DNA of 5,931 bases from an uncultured Eubacteriales bacterium (GCA_900321515.1 ONWI01000107.1:1-5931); one strand, 5' to 3'. Counted from the stretch's first letter, positions 1-5,931 are shown. Notes: generated by a model not told the origin, from the sequence alone. Made by a program: numbers and translations.

Positions 1-35
1 ACATTTATCAAACATTTATCAAACATTTATCAAAC
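1..35. repeat. Three tandem copies of an 11-bp repeat
   Basis: The unit ACATTTATCAA occurs three times without interruption at 1-11, 12-22 and 23-33, followed by AC. The array begins at the window edge and may extend further upstream. The 11-bp period is close to one helical turn, so each copy would present the same face of the DNA. The core TATCAAA (6-12, 17-23, 28-34) recurs singly at 101-107 and 118-124, around the promoter start region. This fits a binding-site array for a regulator, but it could also be simple slippage DNA. There are no spacers, so it is not a CRISPR array. Confidence 0.85.
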
Positions 36-72
36 GGGCGATAATTTTTTTCATGCCAATAAAACTTTGACC

Positions 73-101
73 TTGAAATATTCCAAATAATTTGTTATAA
101 T
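73..101 (+). promoter_or_regulatory. Sigma-A type promoter with extended -10
   Basis: A -35 box TTGAAA (73-78) is separated by exactly 17 bp from a perfect -10 box TATAAT (96-101), and TG at 93-94 gives an extended -10 (TGTTATAAT). The DNA just upstream (about 41-70) is AT-rich with a T-run, as in an UP element. Transcription would begin near 107-109, giving a leader of about 55 nt before the ATG at 163. It is the only strong promoter seen on the plus strand and is probably the promoter for the four-gene run to 4602. A second TTGACC at 67-72 is too far (23 bp) from the -10 to be the partner. Confidence 0.85.
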
Positions 102-162
102 ATCAAAATATGAGTCGTATCAAAGGGAACGATCAAATCTGCCGAAACGGAGGAAATATTCA

Positions 163-1017
163 ATGAAGGATCACAGCAGCCGCACAGCGGTTTTCAATCG
201 CCGGCTCACTTTGCTATTGACGTCGGTTGCCGCTGTCTGCATAATACTCGTCTCTGCCCCGGCATCATATGCCTCCGGCGTCAGCAGTACCACATCCCCC
301 ACCACACGGAGCACCGATACTTCCTCCGACCCCGACGCGAATGTCCCCAAGGTTACGGTATCGTCCAATTCGCAGGAGACGCTCGGCACAATAGGCTTTT
401 CGGAAGCGAACACCAAGCGCATCACCGCCGGCAAGTCCACCGTGCTCTATCTGACAATCAAGGATATGGGCTACGACTTCAAAACCACATTTGAAACTTC
501 GGACGCCACTATTGCCACGGTCAAAAAAATCGACAACAGAGCCGTCAAGGTCGTCGGTCTCAAAAGCGGCACGGTCACCATCACCGCAATCGTCCCCAAG
601 TCAAAGACCGTCACCGTATCGGCAAAATACGTTCTGGAAGTAGCCGAAGGCGATAACGGTTCATCCCAGACTGAGCCGGACAGCGTGTCTTCCGTCCAGG
701 GCGGCGGTATCATGGACGACGTGAGCGACAACACCGAACTTGATCTGTATTCATCCACCACCGACCCCATGCTTCTGGAATACGCCAAAAAACAGCGCAG
801 CAGCAACGGCGCATCACTCCTTTTGGGAATTATCGGCTGGGCGCTGATAGTTTTTTCGGTGGGATACGTTTTCTCGGTTGTCATACGAAGCCGCACACCC
901 AAGCTCAATGTCTCACCTGGCAGCCGTAAGCGCTACAGCGCGGGCGGTTCAGGCTCAATCCGCTCAGGCAGCAGACTTCTCCCTGACAAATATTACCGCA
1001 ATCTCAAAAAATACTGA
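163..1017 (+). CDS. Secreted, membrane-anchored protein with a BIG2-like (bacterial Ig-like) domain
   Basis: The 284-residue product has a basic N-terminus and a hydrophobic signal segment (about 15-36), with a plausible signal peptidase site after Ala37 (S-Y-A). A Ser/Thr/Pro-rich stretch follows (38-60). Residues about 85-160 match the BIG2 pattern: a Gly after the first strand, then T-S-D-A-T-I-A-T-V and V-V-G-L-K-S-G-T-V-T-I-T-A (131-142). An acidic Ser-rich linker (161-212) leads to a single membrane helix (about 217-241) and a basic, Ser/Gly/Arg-rich tail of about 43 residues, probably cytoplasmic. The start is set by GGAGGA at 149-154, 8 nt before the ATG. BIG2 domains commonly act in surface adhesion or as spacers; the specific role here is unknown. 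There is no LPXTG motif, so anchoring appears to be by the C-terminal helix. It is the first gene of the likely operon, 34 nt ahead of the next. Confidence 0.85.
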   Translation: MKDHSSRTAVFNRRLTLLLTSVAAVCIILVSAPASYASGVSSTTSPTTRSTDTSSDPDANVPKVTVSSNSQETLGTIGFSEANTKRITAGKSTVLYLTIKDMGYDFKTTFETSDATIATVKKIDNRAVKVVGLKSGTVTITAIVPKSKTVTVSAKYVLEVAEGDNGSSQTEPDSVSSVQGGGIMDDVSDNTELDLYSSTTDPMLLEYAKKQRSSNGASLLLGIIGWALIVFSVGYVFSVVIRSRTPKLNVSPGSRKRYSAGGSGSIRSGSRLLPDKYYRNLKKY

Positions 1018-1051
1018 TTTTTTTAATCACATTTAAGGGCAGGGCATTATA

Positions 1052-1489
1052 ATGAGCAATAATAAATCCACCCATACCAATGACCGACTCGCGGATACTT
1101 CGCTTAAAAAACTGTACGGGAAATTCAGGACATGTGACAAGAGCGTTCTGGTAAGCATTGTTACGGCTTGCATCTTCATCCTGTTCGGACTGATTCAGGT
1201 TATTTCCGTAATCCTCTCCCCTCTCTTCCGCACATTCGACCATGTTTCCCTGATAATCGTCGATTTCATCATCGCGGCGTTCTGCGTTGTATTTACGCTC
1301 TACAGGAGCAGCAAGATAAGCGTTCCGGTACTCGACAGCATCTTGAAGGAGGACGAAGACGCGGCAGCAAACGGTTCCGGCGTCTCCCGCATTGCTATTC
1401 CGAGCAGCAGAATGCACGGGATATCCCACAGCGTCCGCTCTGCCGGCGTTAAGGAATCCGACAGAATCAAGTCGGGCATTGAGGCGTAG
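1052..1489 (+). CDS. Small protein with two membrane segments, possibly truncated by an amber codon
   Basis: The product has 145 residues and I do not recognise a family. A charged N-terminal segment (1-30) is followed by two hydrophobic helices, about 32-56 and 63-84, joined by a short loop, which places both ends on the same side of the membrane, probably the cytoplasm. The tail (85-145) is hydrophilic, with an acidic patch (K-E-D-E-D, 99-103) and then Ser/Arg-rich sequence. The ribosome binding site is AGGG at 1041-1044, 7 nt before the ATG. The gene ends at TAG (1487-1489), but the frame remains open for 40 more codons to TGA at 1610-1612 with the same codon bias, so a 185-residue ancestral protein is plausible. 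Its position after the Ig-like protein suggests the two membrane proteins may be partners; that is inference. Confidence 0.75.
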   Translation: MSNNKSTHTNDRLADTSLKKLYGKFRTCDKSVLVSIVTACIFILFGLIQVISVILSPLFRTFDHVSLIIVDFIIAAFCVVFTLYRSSKISVPVLDSILKEDEDAAANGSGVSRIAIPSSRMHGISHSVRSAGVKESDRIKSGIEA

Positions 1490-1656
1490 AATGAAAACCT
1501 GTTCTCCCCCCGTCACAGGTACTCCGACTCCGCAAAAACGCGGCGCACGGTCTCAACCCGGAAATCCGCCCCTGAAAGTTCCAACTTCAACAGCCGTCAC
1601 ACGGGCATCTGATACCGAAAGCTGCCCAACAGTTTCATTCATGAGGTGTAAATAAA
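1490..1656 (+). other. Interval between the small membrane protein and lepA, with in-frame readthrough extension
   Basis: Reading on from the TAG in the same frame gives 40 sense codons (1490-1609) and then TGA (1610-1612). In this frame 29 of 40 codons end in G or C, like the neighbouring genes. The encoded tail is basic and Ser/Arg-rich (it includes S-P-R-H-R-Y-S) and recalls S-P-G-S-R-K-R-Y-S in the tail of the first gene. A different frame has an ATG at 1491 and runs 54 codons to TAA at 1653-1655, but only 23 of its 54 codons end in G or C and its composition is poor. I favour lost or readthrough C-terminal coding sequence over a separate small gene. No promoter or terminator is evident here; the last bases carry the lepA ribosome binding site. 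Confidence 0.5.
1643..1648 (+). promoter_or_regulatory. Ribosome binding site that fixes the TTG start of lepA
   Basis: GAGGTG lies 8 nt before TTG at 1657-1659. In this frame there is a stop (TGA) at 1642-1644, and TTG is the only ATG, GTG or TTG between that stop and the P-loop codons. The first in-frame ATG (residue 40) would remove the GTP-binding loop, so the TTG start is well supported. Confidence 0.85.
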
Positions 1657-3468
1657 TTGTCAGCTCCACAGGATAAAATACGCAATTTCAGCATAATCGC
1701 CCACATTGACCACGGAAAAAGCACCCTTGCCGACCGTATTCTCGAAAAGACATATTCCGTCAGCCAGCGCGAGATGGAGGATCAGATACTCGACAATATG
1801 GAGCTTGAACGCGAACGGGGCATCACCATTAAATCTCACGCCGTCACTATCAATTACAAGGCTTCCGACGGCGAACTGTATACGTTCAACCTTATCGACA
1901 CCCCCGGCCACGTTGACTTCAATTATGAAGTCTCGCGTTCGCTTGCCGCCTGCGAGGGCGCAATTCTGGTGGTGGACGCAAGCCAGGGCATCGAAGCCCA
2001 GACCCTTGCCAACACATACCTTGCAATTGACGCGGGTCTGGAGGTTGTTCCCGTCATCAACAAGATTGATCTGCCTTCTGCCGATCCAAAAAGAGTCATT
2101 CACGAGGTGGAGGACATTATCGGACTCCCCGCCGAGGACGCTCCCCAGATTTCGGCAAAGGTCGGACTGAATATTGAAGCCGTTCTGGAGAAAATCGTCA
2201 CTGACATTCCCGCTCCGGACTGCGACCGCGAAGCGCCTCTCAAAGCGCTGATCTTCGACAGCTATTACGACAGCTACAAGGGAGTTATCGTCTATGTGAG
2301 ACTCATGGCGGGCAGACTCCACCCCGGCGACACGATACGCATGATGAGCACCGGCGCGGAATTCAACGTGGTGGAATGCGGCTATATGCGCACCACTTCG
2401 CTCGATCCCGTCAGAGAACTTGCCGCCGGCGAGGTGGGCTACATCGCGGCGTCCATCAAGACCGTCTCGGAAGCTATGGTCGGCGACACGGTGACTAATG
2501 CCGAACATCCCGCTGATGAACCCCTTCCCGGATTCCGCAAGGCAAATCCCATGGTTTTCTGCGGAATATACCCCGCGGACGGCGCAAAATACGGCGACCT
2601 GCGGGAGGCGCTCGAAAAACTTCAGCTAAATGACGCTTCACTTTCCTTTGAACCCGAAACCTCGGTAGCTCTGGGATTCGGCTTCCGCTGCGGATTCCTC
2701 GGACTGCTTCACATGGAGATTATCCAGGAACGCCTCGAGAGAGAGTACAATCTTGATCTGATAACCACAGCGCCCAGCGTCATCTACAAGATTATCGGCA
2801 CAGACGGAGAAACCAGGTACATCGACAATCCCACCAACTATCCCGACCCGTCCCAGATCAATTACGCCGAAGAACCTATTTGTGAGGCGCACATCTATTC
2901 GCCCACCGAATACGTCGGCAATATTATGGAACTCTGCCAGGACAGGCGCGGCGTTTTTAAGGGAATGGAATACATCGACACCGACCGCGTTGATATTCAT
3001 TACATCCTGCCCCTTAATGAGATCATCTACGACTTCTTTGACGCCCTCAAAAGCCGGACCAAGGGATATGCCTCGTTCGATTACGAACCGGCGGGTTATC
3101 AGCGTTCCAATCTTGTCAAACTGGATATGATGCTCAACGGCGAAGTGGTGGACGCGCTCTCCTTCATCGTCCATACCGACAGCGCCTACCCGCGCGCCCG
3201 CAAGATGACCGCCAGGCTAAAGGAACACATTCCCCGCCAGCTCTTTGAAGTCCCGATTCAGGCTGCCATTGGAGGCAAGATCATAGCTCGCGAAACCGTT
3301 AAAGCTATGCGCAAGGACGTGCTTGCCAAGTGCTACGGAGGCGATATCACACGAAAGAAAAAACTTCTTGAAAAACAGAAGGAAGGCAAAAAACGCATGA
3401 GACAACTCGGCTCGGTCGAGGTCCCTCAGGAAGCTTTTATGGCAGTGCTCAAACTGGACGAAGAATAA
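1657..3468 (+). CDS. lepA: Elongation factor 4 (LepA), ribosome-associated translational GTPase
   Basis: The product is a full-length 603-residue LepA; the family is usually close to 600. The GTPase domain has all motifs: G1 A-H-I-D-H-G-K-S-T (15-23), G2 R-G-I-T (54-57), G3 D-T-P-G-H (81-85) with the catalytic His85, G4 N-K-I-D (135-138) and G5 S-A-K (166-168). A beta-barrel domain follows (about 195-280), then two alpha/beta domains (about 295-370 and 408-486, the latter including S-P-T-E-Y-V-G). The LepA-specific C-terminal domain (about 487-603) carries the hallmark Y-G-G-D-I-T-R-K-K-K-L-L (560-571). LepA binds the ribosome, was reported to back-translocate stalled complexes, and affects initiation and 30S assembly. 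Translation starts at TTG. In many Firmicutes hemW follows lepA; here a glycosyltransferase gene follows after only 18 nt. Confidence 0.98.
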   Translation: MSAPQDKIRNFSIIAHIDHGKSTLADRILEKTYSVSQREMEDQILDNMELERERGITIKSHAVTINYKASDGELYTFNLIDTPGHVDFNYEVSRSLAACEGAILVVDASQGIEAQTLANTYLAIDAGLEVVPVINKIDLPSADPKRVIHEVEDIIGLPAEDAPQISAKVGLNIEAVLEKIVTDIPAPDCDREAPLKALIFDSYYDSYKGVIVYVRLMAGRLHPGDTIRMMSTGAEFNVVECGYMRTTSLDPVRELAAGEVGYIAASIKTVSEAMVGDTVTNAEHPADEPLPGFRKANPMVFCGIYPADGAKYGDLREALEKLQLNDASLSFEPETSVALGFGFRCGFLGLLHMEIIQERLEREYNLDLITTAPSVIYKIIGTDGETRYIDNPTNYPDPSQINYAEEPICEAHIYSPTEYVGNIMELCQDRRGVFKGMEYIDTDRVDIHYILPLNEIIYDFFDALKSRTKGYASFDYEPAGYQRSNLVKLDMMLNGEVVDALSFIVHTDSAYPRARKMTARLKEHIPRQLFEVPIQAAIGGKIIARETVKAMRKDVLAKCYGGDITRKKKLLEKQKEGKKRMRQLGSVEVPQEAFMAVLKLDEE

Positions 3469-3486
3469 TGATTGGAAGCGATATAA

Positions 3487-4602
3487 ATGAAAAAAAGTCA
3501 GGCGGCCAAGAGGCGTGAAAGACAAAGAAAACAGGCCAACAAAGCTATGAATATCACTATTATGATACCATCGCTTAACCCAGACCAGAAACTGATTAAT
3601 TATGTCAGACAACTCGCTAATGAGGATTTCAGGGGAATCGTCGTCATCAACGACGGCAGCTCGGAAAAATATGACCCGATTTTCAATGAGATCGCCGTTA
3701 TGGATAAATGCACCGTCCTGACTCACAATGTCAACAAGGGCAAGGGCAGAGCATTAAAGACCGGCATGGAATATGTGCTGAAAAATCATCCCGACTGCAT
3801 CGGTATCGTCACCGGCGACGCCGACGGTCAGCACCGCCTCAAGGACACCATCCGCGTGGCTAAGGAACTCATAAAGGACGACAACCGCCTTGTGCTCGGT
3901 TCCAGAAACTTCAACTCAGCCAATATCCCCGCCCGTTCGTCCTTCGGCAACAAGCTGACTTCGTGGATATTCGCTCTGATGTTCGGTCAGAAGCTGATGG
4001 ATACGCAGACCGGTCTGCGCGGGATTCCGCTGAAAATCGTGCCGCGTATGCTGAAAATCTTCGGCGAACGCTTTGAGTATGAGATGAATATGCTCATCGA
4101 ATGCCGCAAACAAAAAATCGAAATTTACGAGATTCCCATTGACACCATCTACATAGACGAAAACAGCAGCTCTCATTTCAATCCGATAATTGATTCCATA
4201 AAGATCTATCTGCTCATTTTCCGCAGCTTCTTCTCGTTCATTTTCACTTCAATCGGATGCACGCTGCTTGACCTTGCGCTGTTCACGCTGCTCGCGAGAC
4301 TGGTGATTCCGGGTGATTTCAAATACAGAATCCTTGTGGCAACCGCTACTGCCCGTGTTATCTCTGCTACCGTCAATTTCATCGTCAACAAAAACGTCGT
4401 CTTCCACAAAAAGGGCAAGATCGTGTCTTCCGCGGTCAAATACTTCTGCCTTGCCATTGTGCAGATGTTCATTTCCGCAAAGTCGGTGGAATTCTTTGCC
4501 GGTCTGCTCGGCTGGCACGAAACTATCGTCAAGGCGATTGTCGATACTATACTCTTCATCGTCAATTACTTTATCCAGAAAAAATTCGTTTTCAAAAAAT
4601 AA
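3487..4602 (+). CDS. Family 2 glycosyltransferase fused to a GtrA-like membrane domain
   Basis: The product has 371 residues. Residues about 21-235 form a GT-A fold of the DPM1/GtrB kind: N-D-G-S-S (55-59), N-K-G-K-G-R-A-L (83-90), the metal-binding D-A-D-G-Q-H (111-116), G-S-R (138-140) and D-T-Q-T-G-L-R-G (172-179). Residues about 243-371 form a GtrA-like domain with four membrane helices (about 243-270, 281-300, 316-338, 346-366), including the typical A-R-V-I-S-A-T-V-N-F (289-298) and a basic C-terminus. By family, the enzyme would move a sugar from a nucleotide donor to a polyprenyl phosphate, and the GtrA part would help bring the lipid-linked sugar across the membrane for envelope glycosylation. 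The exact sugar cannot be read. The start at 3487 is supported by GGAAG (3474-3478), 8 nt upstream. An internal ATG at 3547 would remove a 20-residue very basic leader and begin directly at the GT fold. The 18-nt gap after lepA indicates co-transcription. Confidence 0.93.
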   Translation: MKKSQAAKRRERQRKQANKAMNITIMIPSLNPDQKLINYVRQLANEDFRGIVVINDGSSEKYDPIFNEIAVMDKCTVLTHNVNKGKGRALKTGMEYVLKNHPDCIGIVTGDADGQHRLKDTIRVAKELIKDDNRLVLGSRNFNSANIPARSSFGNKLTSWIFALMFGQKLMDTQTGLRGIPLKIVPRMLKIFGERFEYEMNMLIECRKQKIEIYEIPIDTIYIDENSSSHFNPIIDSIKIYLLIFRSFFSFIFTSIGCTLLDLALFTLLARLVIPGDFKYRILVATATARVISATVNFIVNKNVVFHKKGKIVSSAVKYFCLAIVQMFISAKSVEFFAGLLGWHETIVKAIVDTILFIVNYFIQKKFVFKK

Positions 4603-4617
4603 TCGTATACAAACGGC

Positions 4618-4664
4618 AGCCCCCGTATTCCAGATGCGCTCGCGCACAATGGAATACGGGGGCT
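4618..4664. terminator. Strong hairpin after the glycosyltransferase gene, no U-tract
   Basis: A perfect 15-bp inverted repeat, AGCCCCCGTATTCCA (4618-4632) and its complement (4650-4664), encloses a 17-nt loop. Inside the loop, TGCG-CTCG-CGCA (4635-4646) can form a second small hairpin stacked on the first. It begins 15 nt after the glycosyltransferase stop, where an operon terminator is expected, and lies between converging genes. It is not followed by a run of T on the plus strand, nor by an immediate one on the minus strand. It may therefore work as a non-canonical terminator, an mRNA 3'-end stabiliser, or a repeated element. Confidence 0.55.
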
Positions 4665-4668
4665 TAGT

Positions 4669-4764
4669 AACTGTGCAGAAATAGTTAATACATTTAGCTC
4701 GTCAGAATGCCAAAGGACACTTTATTTTTTTGGCAATAAACGACTGATTAAATTCTGCACAGTT
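4669..4764. repeat. Palindromic element with 12-bp terminal inverted repeats, MITE-like
   Basis: AACTGTGCAGAA (4669-4680) and its exact complement TTCTGCACAGTT (4753-4764) bound a 96-bp AT-rich segment. Inside, TGCCAAA (4708-4714) pairs with TTTGGCA (4729-4735). Short partial matches between (for example TCGT at 4699-4702 with ACGA at 4740-4743) suggest one long imperfect hairpin. It has no coding capacity. Size, terminal inverted repeats and intergenic position fit a miniature inverted-repeat element, but I see no adjoining target-site duplication, only CTTA at 4663-4666 and 4766-4769, not adjacent to the ends. The alternative is a bidirectional terminator or structured RNA between the converging genes. 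Confidence 0.55.
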
Positions 4765-4792
4765 CCTTATTAAATTGCTCGAAGTATTGAAA

Positions 4793-5647
4793 TCATCTGA
4801 TTCCGTTCTGTAATTTGGCTGCCATGAGCGTGTTCTTCATCAGCATGGCAATGGTCATCGGTCCTACTCCGCCGGGAACAGGCGTAATTGCCGAACACTT
4901 CGGCTCCACCGCCGCAAAATCCACGTCTCCGCAGAGCTTGCCGTTCTCGTCGCGGTTCATGCCCACGTCTATAACCACGGCGCCCTCCTTCACCATATCC
5001 GCCGTCACAAATTTCGCCTTTCCGACGGCGGCAACCAAAATGTCCGCCCTGCGCGTGACCTCGGCGAGATTCTTCGTGCGGCTGTGGCATATCGTGACGG
5101 TTCCGTTCTGGTGAAGCAGCAGCATCGCCATCGGCTTGCCGACTATATTGCTCCTGCCTATGACAACACATTCCCTTCCGGTCACATCAATGCCGCTCTC
5201 CTTGATGAGTTCCATAACCCCGGCGGGAGTGCAGGGCAAAAAGTCGTATTTGCCTATCATTATCCTGCCCACGTTTTCCTCGCTGAACGCGTCCACGTCC
5301 TTTTCGGGCGCTATTGCCTTGATAACGGCTTTGTCGTCAAGTCCCGCAGGCAGCGGAAGCTGACACAGAATGCCGTTGATGTCGCTCCGCTCATTGAGGC
5401 ACTTCACAAGGGCGATGAGTTCGCTCTGGTCAGTATCGGCAGGCAGCGCGAATTCCTCAGACTTGAATCCGACTTCGGCGCACGCCTTCTTCTTATTGTT
5501 GACATACACCCTTGATGCCGGGTCATCGCCCACAATGATGACAGCCAGTCCGGGCGTTATTCCTTTTTGCTTAAGTTCCGCTGTCTCGGCGGCAATCTCT
5601 GCCCTTACACGGGCGGAAACAGCCTTGCCGTCTATTATTTTTGCCAT
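4793..5647 (-). CDS. folD: Bifunctional methylenetetrahydrofolate dehydrogenase / methenyltetrahydrofolate cyclohydrolase (FolD)
   Basis: The product has 284 residues, the normal length. FolD is a cytosolic enzyme that interconverts 5,10-methylene-, 5,10-methenyl- and 10-formyl-tetrahydrofolate with NADP(H), supplying one-carbon units for purines and formyl-methionine. The N-terminal catalytic domain has S-R-V-Y-V-N-N-K (45-52), with the active-site Tyr48 and Lys52 of the Y-V-x-x-K motif, Q-L-P-L-P (96-100), and K-D-V-D-A-F (116-121), where many homologues have Gly for Ala120. The nucleotide-binding domain has G-R-S-N-I-V-G-K-P (164-172), and the end carries T-P-V-P-G-G-V-G-P-M-T (255-265). 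The start is ATG with GGAG (5658-5661) 10 nt upstream, slightly long spacing. The gene converges on the plus-strand operon. No convincing promoter was found: TACAAT at 5684-5689 (minus strand) is a possible -10 but lacks a good -35. Confidence 0.97.
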   Translation of the reverse strand: MAKIIDGKAVSARVRAEIAAETAELKQKGITPGLAVIIVGDDPASRVYVNNKKKACAEVGFKSEEFALPADTDQSELIALVKCLNERSDINGILCQLPLPAGLDDKAVIKAIAPEKDVDAFSEENVGRIMIGKYDFLPCTPAGVMELIKESGIDVTGRECVVIGRSNIVGKPMAMLLLHQNGTVTICHSRTKNLAEVTRRADILVAAVGKAKFVTADMVKEGAVVIDVGMNRDENGKLCGDVDFAAVEPKCSAITPVPGGVGPMTIAMLMKNTLMAAKLQNGIR

Positions 5648-5800
5648 AGAAGATCATCTCCGTAATGTATTATTATTCAGCCGATTGTAAAAGTGGGAAA
5701 ATGGCGAAGATGCGGGGCTTGCACTTTTCCAACCGGGAGGGACGCATTGGGATTTTTACGATTCCGGTATTCGCCTTCCCCAGATTTATTTCCCGGTGCG
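5648..5800. other. folD upstream region without a recognisable gene
   Basis: Apart from the folD ribosome binding site (5658-5661), I see no supported feature. An open frame of 80 codons on the plus strand (5665-5907) crosses the hairpin cluster and has no ribosome binding site or recognisable motif. AAAAGTG (5689-5695) is complementary to CACTTTT (5722-5728), a weak stem. I looked for a folate-related or ZTP riboswitch and found no match to the conserved cores I know. Confidence 0.5.
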
Positions 5801-5804
5801 TCTC

Positions 5805-5906
5805 GCTCGGCTTTGCCGAGCTGGTGAGGTTCTGCTCCGCCGGTGGCTCTGCCCCTGTTTTTCGCTTTTCAAGCGAAAAAACTACCCCGCAAGGGCTCTG
5901 CCCTTG
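5805..5906. repeat. Cluster of short perfect hairpins with repeated GGCTCTGCCC core
   Basis: Three perfect stems with 3-nt loops lie in about 100 bp: GCTCGGC-TTT-GCCGAGC (5805-5821), a 10-bp stem at 5858-5867 and 5871-5880 with loop TTC, and CAAGGGC-TCT-GCCCTTG (5890-5906). The decamer GGCTCTGCCC occurs at 5845-5854 and 5894-5903, and each copy holds a GGC-TCT-GCC mini-hairpin. Such GC-rich 'GGC-nnn-GCC' palindromes are a familiar kind of dispersed repeat in gut Clostridia genomes, though membership in a multicopy family is inference here. On the minus strand the 5890-5906 hairpin is followed 8 nt later by six T, so it might weakly terminate transcription heading toward folD. Confidence 0.6.
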
Positions 5907-5931
5907 ACCCGCCAGGAGGTCCAGACCCCCT

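Noticed and set aside
1..35. Possible CRISPR array or plasmid iterons
   Set aside because: The units abut with no spacers and are only 11 bp, which excludes CRISPR. No replication gene is present to support iterons.
1006..1024. AAAAAAT-ACTG-ATTTTTT inverted repeat at the end of the first gene
   Set aside because: The stem is entirely A/T and overlaps the stop codon; too weak for a terminator, and the next gene starts 34 nt later.
1491..1655. A 54-codon open frame starting 1 nt after the TAG of the small membrane protein and ending just before lepA
   Set aside because: A GAGG 6 nt upstream makes it conceivable, but only 23 of 54 codons end in G or C, unlike neighbours, and the sequence has no recognisable motif. 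The readthrough frame fits the local codon bias better.
1660..2508. Long open frame antisense to lepA (282 codons)
   Set aside because: It is a shadow of lepA caused by its codon bias; lepA itself has complete family motifs.
5664..5691. folD promoter TTTACA / TACATT on the minus strand with 16-bp spacing
   Set aside because: The start of transcription would fall inside the ribosome binding site, which makes it unlikely despite fair box matches.
5665..5907. 80-codon plus-strand open frame at the window end
   Set aside because: No ribosome binding site, crosses the hairpin cluster, and shows no family motif.
5648..5931. Folate (THF) or ZTP riboswitch ahead of folD
   Set aside because: The minus-strand leader lacks the conserved cores I know for these classes; the hairpins present are short perfect palindromes instead.

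Overview
The window looks like a chromosomal segment from a low-to-mid-GC Gram-positive bacterium of the Clostridia, possibly close to Ruminococcus/Oscillospiraceae. This rests on style only: strong GGAGG-type ribosome binding sites, an AT-rich consensus sigma-A promoter, C/G-rich third codon positions, a TTG-started lepA, and palindrome-rich intergenic DNA. I cannot name a species.

Layout. Positions 1-35 hold three tandem copies of an 11-bp unit, followed by a near-consensus extended -10 promoter (73-101). Four plus-strand genes follow and are probably co-transcribed: a secreted, membrane-anchored protein with one Ig-like (BIG2-type) domain (163-1017); a small protein with two membrane segments (1052-1489); lepA, elongation factor 4 (1657-3468); and a fusion of a family 2 glycosyltransferase with a GtrA-like membrane domain (3487-4602). 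The convergent gene on the minus strand is folD (4793-5647). The 190-bp gap between the converging genes holds two inverted-repeat structures back to back: a 15-bp stem hairpin with no U-tract, and a ~96-bp palindrome with 12-bp terminal inverted repeats. Upstream of folD, up to the window end, lies about 280 bp with no convincing gene but a cluster of short perfect hairpins and a repeated GGCTCTGCCC core.

How the parts relate. lepA (translation) and folD (one-carbon metabolism) are housekeeping genes. The two leading genes and the glycosyltransferase are envelope-related, so the plus-strand unit mixes cell-surface and translation functions.

The most interesting observation is at the end of the small membrane protein. 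Its reading frame is interrupted by a TAG at 1487-1489, yet the same frame stays open for 40 more codons with host-like codon use (29 of 40 codons end in G or C). The extension encodes a basic Ser/Arg-rich tail resembling the tail of the upstream gene. This suggests a recent nonsense mutation, a sequence error, or amber readthrough. I see no clear previously undescribed multi-gene system; the other candidates are the intergenic palindromes and the phased repeats upstream of the promoter.
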